This document shows, in pieces, positions 21,653 to 23,212 of a stretch of DNA of 23,212 nucleotides. The stretch is from a virus. Below the pieces are notes generated by a model that did no database searches, was not told the origin of the DNA, and saw only the letters and a list, made by a program, of their open reading frames with translations. The stretch is taken from positions 1 through 23,212 of the IMG/VR virus record IMGVR_UViG_3300044960_000299. One strand, given 5' to 3'. The position numbers and the translations under genes were made by a program. Every line of letters starts with the position of its first letter. The first letter of the stretch is position 1.

Positions 21653-21876
21653 GCCAGGCCCCCTCGACTGCCCGGCTGGCGTCCGACGCGAGGTGGCCGT
21701 ACCGCCACCTCGCTGCTCGGCGTGGCGACCTCCCCGCGGAGCTGCTCGAGCGGCTCGCCCGCGACCCTCATTGGGTGGTCCGCTGCGCGGTCGCGCGGCG
21801 TGCCGACCTGCCCGCGGAGCTGCTCGAGCGGCTCGCCAACCCATCCGAAGGAAAGGAGAACCAAGATGAGAACTGA
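21649..21876 (+). CDS. Small stand-alone LRV-repeat protein
   Basis: The 75-residue protein consists of nearly only LRV-type repeats: LAARRGDLPAELLERLARDP and AVARRADLPAELLERLANPS, spaced by 26 residues, matching the C-terminal repeats of the nuclease encoded just upstream (ATGA overlap). It may be a detached piece of the same repeat array, a co-folding partner or an inhibitor of the nuclease. The C-terminus is short and charged (KENQDEN). Confidence 0.7.
   Translation: MSQAPSTARLASDARWPYRHLAARRGDLPAELLERLARDPHWVVRCAVARRADLPAELLERLANPSEGKENQDEN
21718..21759 (+). repeat. LRV-coding DNA repeat, unit 1
   Basis: A 42-bp unit encoding RRGDLPAELLERLA that recurs at 21796-21837 with only two mismatches, at a period of 78 bp (26 codons). 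Such close DNA identity points to a recent tandem expansion inside the repeat protein. Confidence 0.8.
21796..21837 (+). repeat. LRV-coding DNA repeat, unit 2
   Basis: Second unit, encoding RRADLPAELLERLA; 40 of 42 bases match unit 1. Confidence 0.8.
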
Positions 21877-22159
21877 TCCAGCATTGTCGGCGTGGTTGTC
21901 GTCGATCGCTTCGATCGAGGACCCGGAGCAGCGGTTCACCGCGGCGAGCGATGCCGTGTCGGCGTTGCGATCCGCTCACGCGAATCTCGCTGACATTCGA
22001 GCGGCAGCAGCGTGCGAGCTGCTTGAGCGGTACTCGTGGGATGAGACCGCTGCGAGACTTGGGGTGAGCCGACCTCGGCTCGGTCAAATGTCGATGCGAG
22101 CACGCGGACGGCGGCGAGAACCGGCTAGGAGTCGGTCTGGCGGGGCTGATGAACAGTGA
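21866..22159 (+). CDS. Small helix-turn-helix protein
   Basis: The 97-residue protein starts at ATG 21866 with aaaggag at 21853-21859; it overlaps the LRV gene by 11 bases. Residues ~50-75 (LLERYSWDETAARLGVSRPRLGQMSMRARG) form a sigma-region-4-like HTH, preceded by a helical dimerisation-like region and followed by an Arg-rich tail. It could be an early regulator acting with the WhiB genes that follow immediately (overlap at 22149). Confidence 0.75.
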   Translation: MRTDPALSAWLSSIASIEDPEQRFTAASDAVSALRSAHANLADIRAAAACELLERYSWDETAARLGVSRPRLGQMSMRARGRRREPARSRSGGADEQ

Positions 22160-22445
22160 GCGCTGCCCCGGCGTTCACGCCGGGGAGGACGTCAACGACG
22201 AGGGTGATTGGCGGGAGCACGCGGCGTGCAAGGGGTTGCCAACCGATTGGTGGTTCCCCGAGAGGGGCGACACCGCTGCGGCTGCGAAGGCGATCTGCGC
22301 TGCGTGTCCGGTGCGGGAGCCGTGCCTGCAGTACGCGGTCGAGGCTGGTGAGCGGATGGGTGTGTGGGGTGGGGTGGCGATGTACGCGTCGCGGAAGCGG
22401 CGGATCGCTGAGCGTCGGGTGAGGAGGGTGAGAGATGGTCGGTGA
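22149..22445 (+). CDS. WhiB-family regulator, copy A
   Basis: The 98-residue protein has the four cluster cysteines at 27, 50, 53 and 59 and the GVWGG turn, followed by a basic C-terminus (SRKRRIAERRVRRVRDGR) typical of WhiB proteins. Its cysteine-rich half is identical at the DNA level to copy C over 133 bp, but the part after the last cysteine is different. ATG 22149 overlaps the previous stop; the region aligned to the starts of the other copies has GTC instead of a start codon at 22191, so the N-terminus is an extension crossing a hairpin. Confidence 0.88.
   Translation: MNSERCPGVHAGEDVNDEGDWREHAACKGLPTDWWFPERGDTAAAAKAICAACPVREPCLQYAVEAGERMGVWGGVAMYASRKRRIAERRVRRVRDGR
22166..22185 (+). 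repeat. Perfect hairpin in the 5' part of whiB copy A
   Basis: Arms ccccggcg (22166-22173) and cgccgggg (22178-22185) form an 8-bp stem with a ttca loop, just after the stop of the HTH gene and followed by aggac. It could be a weak terminator or a structure limiting translation of whiB copy A. Confidence 0.6.
22209..22341. repeat. 133-bp perfect direct repeat, internal copy (inside whiB copy A)
   Basis: This copy matches 23080-23212 for all 133 bases and covers the cluster-binding half of WhiB. The flanks diverge at once: T versus G upstream, A versus T downstream (compared with base 128). Perfect DNA identity with unrelated flanks indicates recent recombination or gene conversion, not slow divergence. 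Confidence 0.9.
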
Positions 22446-22695
22446 TTGGGAGGATCAAGCAGCGTGCAAGGGCACCCCGTCACAATGGTGGTTCCCGTCC
22501 GGGAACCCGCCGACTGAGGCACTGCAGCTGTGTCAGCATTGTCAGGTGCGCATCGACTGTCTCGCCTACGCGATCGCCAACGACATTCGGGTCGGGGTGT
22601 GGGGCGGCGAGCTGATGAGCCGCTACCATCGCCGCCGCGACCGCGCGATCAACGCGCTGAGAACGCGAGCTGAACACTCGAGGAGGACAGCATGA
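22435..22695 (+). CDS. WhiB-family regulator, copy B
   Basis: The 86-residue protein has cluster cysteines at 11, 33, 36 and 42 and the GVWGG turn. Its N-terminal half is clearly diverged from copies A and C (FPSGNPPTEALQLCQHC versus FPERGDTAAAAKAICAAC). Its C-terminal half (NDIRVGVWGGELMSRYHRRR) closely matches that of copy C (HDVRVGVWGGEVMSSYHARR). ATG 22435 has gaggagg at 22421-22427 and overlaps copy A by 11 bases. It is followed by the truncated winged-helix gene, the same neighbour order as copy C. Confidence 0.88.
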   Translation: MVGDWEDQAACKGTPSQWWFPSGNPPTEALQLCQHCQVRIDCLAYAIANDIRVGVWGGELMSRYHRRRDRAINALRTRAEHSRRTA

Positions 22696-22712
22696 CCGCC
22701 GTAACGAAGAAC

Positions 22713-22760
22713 GGCCCCCGACTTGCGGGGGCCGCCCTTCAGGGTGAGGGAGAGGAGAAT
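22713..22760 (+). repeat. Two-hairpin element, copy 2
   Basis: An 8-bp stem (arms 22713-22720 and 22726-22733, 5-nt loop) is followed by a spacer, gtgagggagaggag and a small stem gagga/tcctc, as at 244-295. Here it lies inside the 5' part of the truncated winged-helix gene, whereas copy 1 lies in the 3' part of a whiB gene. Confidence 0.6.
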
Positions 22761-22927
22761 CCTCGCCAGCACCATAACCCGCGGCTGCGACTGCTCGCAA
22801 GCATCTCAGCAGACAAAACCCTCACCCGAGCCGCAGCACCGTTCGCGACCAGGCTCCTGTCTGCCACCGACCTCGGTCCCGCGATCAGCCTGTTCTCCGG
22901 AGCTGGTGGGATGGATCTCGGCGCTGA

Positions 22928-23071
22928 GACGGTTTCGAGTTCGTTGGAAGCCGTTCCGCCATCCAGGCGCAGCTCGGGAACTCAGTGCCACCCCGGCTCG
23001 CCGAAGCTGTCGTACGTGCAGTCGCCGGCCTCGAGCGGCGAGAGTCTCTGGGTGGTGAGGTGTGCTGGTGA
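22928..23071 (+). pseudogene. C-terminal remnant of a C5-cytosine methyltransferase
   Basis: In the frame -1 to the upstream fusion, bases 22928-23071 encode DGFEFVGSRSAIQAQLGNSV then PPRLAEAVVRAVAGLERRES and a stop. The GF-x-F-x-GS and QLGNSVPPRLAEA patterns are motifs IX-X at the end of C5-cytosine methyltransferases. The stop overlaps the GTG start of whiB copy C as GTGA, the normal operon spacing in this genome, which indicates this was the native frame. A TGA at 22925 closes the frame upstream. The catalytic PCQ (IV) and ENV (VI) motifs are absent, so several hundred codons have been deleted. Confidence 0.75.
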
Positions 23072-23212
23072 GTGACGAGTGGCGGGAGCACGCGGCGTGC
23101 AAGGGGTTGCCAACCGATTGGTGGTTCCCCGAGAGGGGCGACACCGCTGCGGCTGCGAAGGCGATCTGCGCTGCGTGTCCGGTGCGGGAGCCGTGCCTGC
23201 AGTACGCGGTCG
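23068..23212 (+). CDS. WhiB-family regulator copy C, 5' part (continues at base 1)
   Basis: GTG 23068 opens the frame MSDEWREHAACKG and runs off the window after the fourth cluster cysteine. Joined to base 1 through the 127-base overlap it gives the complete 127-residue WhiB described at 1-366. A ggtgagg sequence lies about nine bases before the start, and the start overlaps the stop of the methyltransferase remnant. Confidence 0.85.
   Translation, partial: MSDEWREHAACKGLPTDWWFPERGDTAAAAKAICAACPVREPCLQYAV
23080..23212. repeat. 133-bp perfect direct repeat, window-end copy (inside whiB copy C)
   Basis: Identical to 22209-22341; its last 127 bases equal bases 1-127. It lies 871 bp downstream of the internal copy, so recombination between the two would excise or duplicate an 871-bp segment. 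Confidence 0.9.

Larger units (their letters stand above)
22692..23075 (+). pseudogene. Truncated winged-helix gene fused to a C5-cytosine methyltransferase N-terminus
   Basis: The frame encodes 127 residues in three parts. Residues 1-11 (MTAVTKNGPRL) and about 33-57 (RLLASISADKTLTRAAAPFATRLL) are homologous to the start of the winged-helix protein at 396 (GPRLRF, CADPRVSHAAATFATRVL), interrupted by residues encoded by the two-hairpin element. The helix-turn-helix itself is missing. From about residue 63 the sequence is AISLFSGAGGMDLGAE, motif I of a C5-cytosine methyltransferase. After that the frame is non-native. The start with aggagg upstream is intact, so a short peptide may be made, but neither parent function can survive. 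Confidence 0.75.

Noticed and set aside
1-23212. CRISPR arrays, tRNA genes, rRNA genes or insertion sequences
   Set aside because: No regularly spaced repeat with unique spacers, no cloverleaf-like sequence and no transposase-like frame was seen on reading either strand.

Overview
The window looks like the complete genome of a small siphovirus (long-tailed, HK97-fold head) that infects a high-GC actinobacterium. The host call rests on three WhiB-type iron-sulfur regulators, a family restricted to Actinobacteria and their phages, plus strong G/C third-position bias and many GTG starts. All recognisable genes lie on the + strand, mostly with ATGA or GTGA overlaps. The first 127 bases recur exactly as the last 127, so the sequence closes into a circle of about 23,085 bp. 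The same stretch also occurs internally near 22.2 kb, so circular closure is likely but not proven by the overlap alone.

Layout. (1) 1-980: the 3' part of a WhiB gene whose start is at the other end of the window, then a winged-helix/zinc-ribbon protein (candidate replication initiator) whose coding sequence holds two strong inverted repeats. (2) 1027-8981: head and connector module: portal fused to a MuF domain, prohead protease, major capsid protein, connector and neck proteins, tail terminator, tail tube and tail assembly chaperones. A fibre-like gene and a membrane/coiled-coil gene sit between two genes that look like the halves of one connector protein. (3) 8972-14425: tape measure (749 aa), distal tail, baseplate and receptor-binding candidates. 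(4) 14450-17028: small and large terminase, displaced to after the tail genes, then an amidase endolysin. (5) 17029-17143: the longest non-coding gap, with hairpins and a plausible promoter. (6) 17144-21047: early/replication and lysis genes: ERF annealing protein, HTH protein, SSB, beta-class DNA methyltransferase, r1t-like holin, a second small membrane protein and unknowns. (7) 21044-22159: a PD-(D/E)XK-type nuclease carrying leucine-rich-variant (LRV) repeats, a small stand-alone LRV protein and a small HTH protein. (8) 22149-23212: a rearranged whiB region with two complete whiB genes, a truncated copy of the winged-helix gene fused to the first motif of a C5-cytosine methyltransferase, the out-of-frame C-terminus of that methyltransferase, and the start of the third whiB.

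The structural, packaging and lysis set is nearly complete. Replication appears host-dependent: initiator candidate, SSB and annealing protein, but no polymerase, helicase, primase, integrase, repressor or tRNA recognised. The most unusual parts are the whiB/winged-helix duplication with its gutted methyltransferase, a two-hairpin element found at two different sites, the interrupted connector gene, the possible origin inside the initiator gene, and the LRV-nuclease pair.
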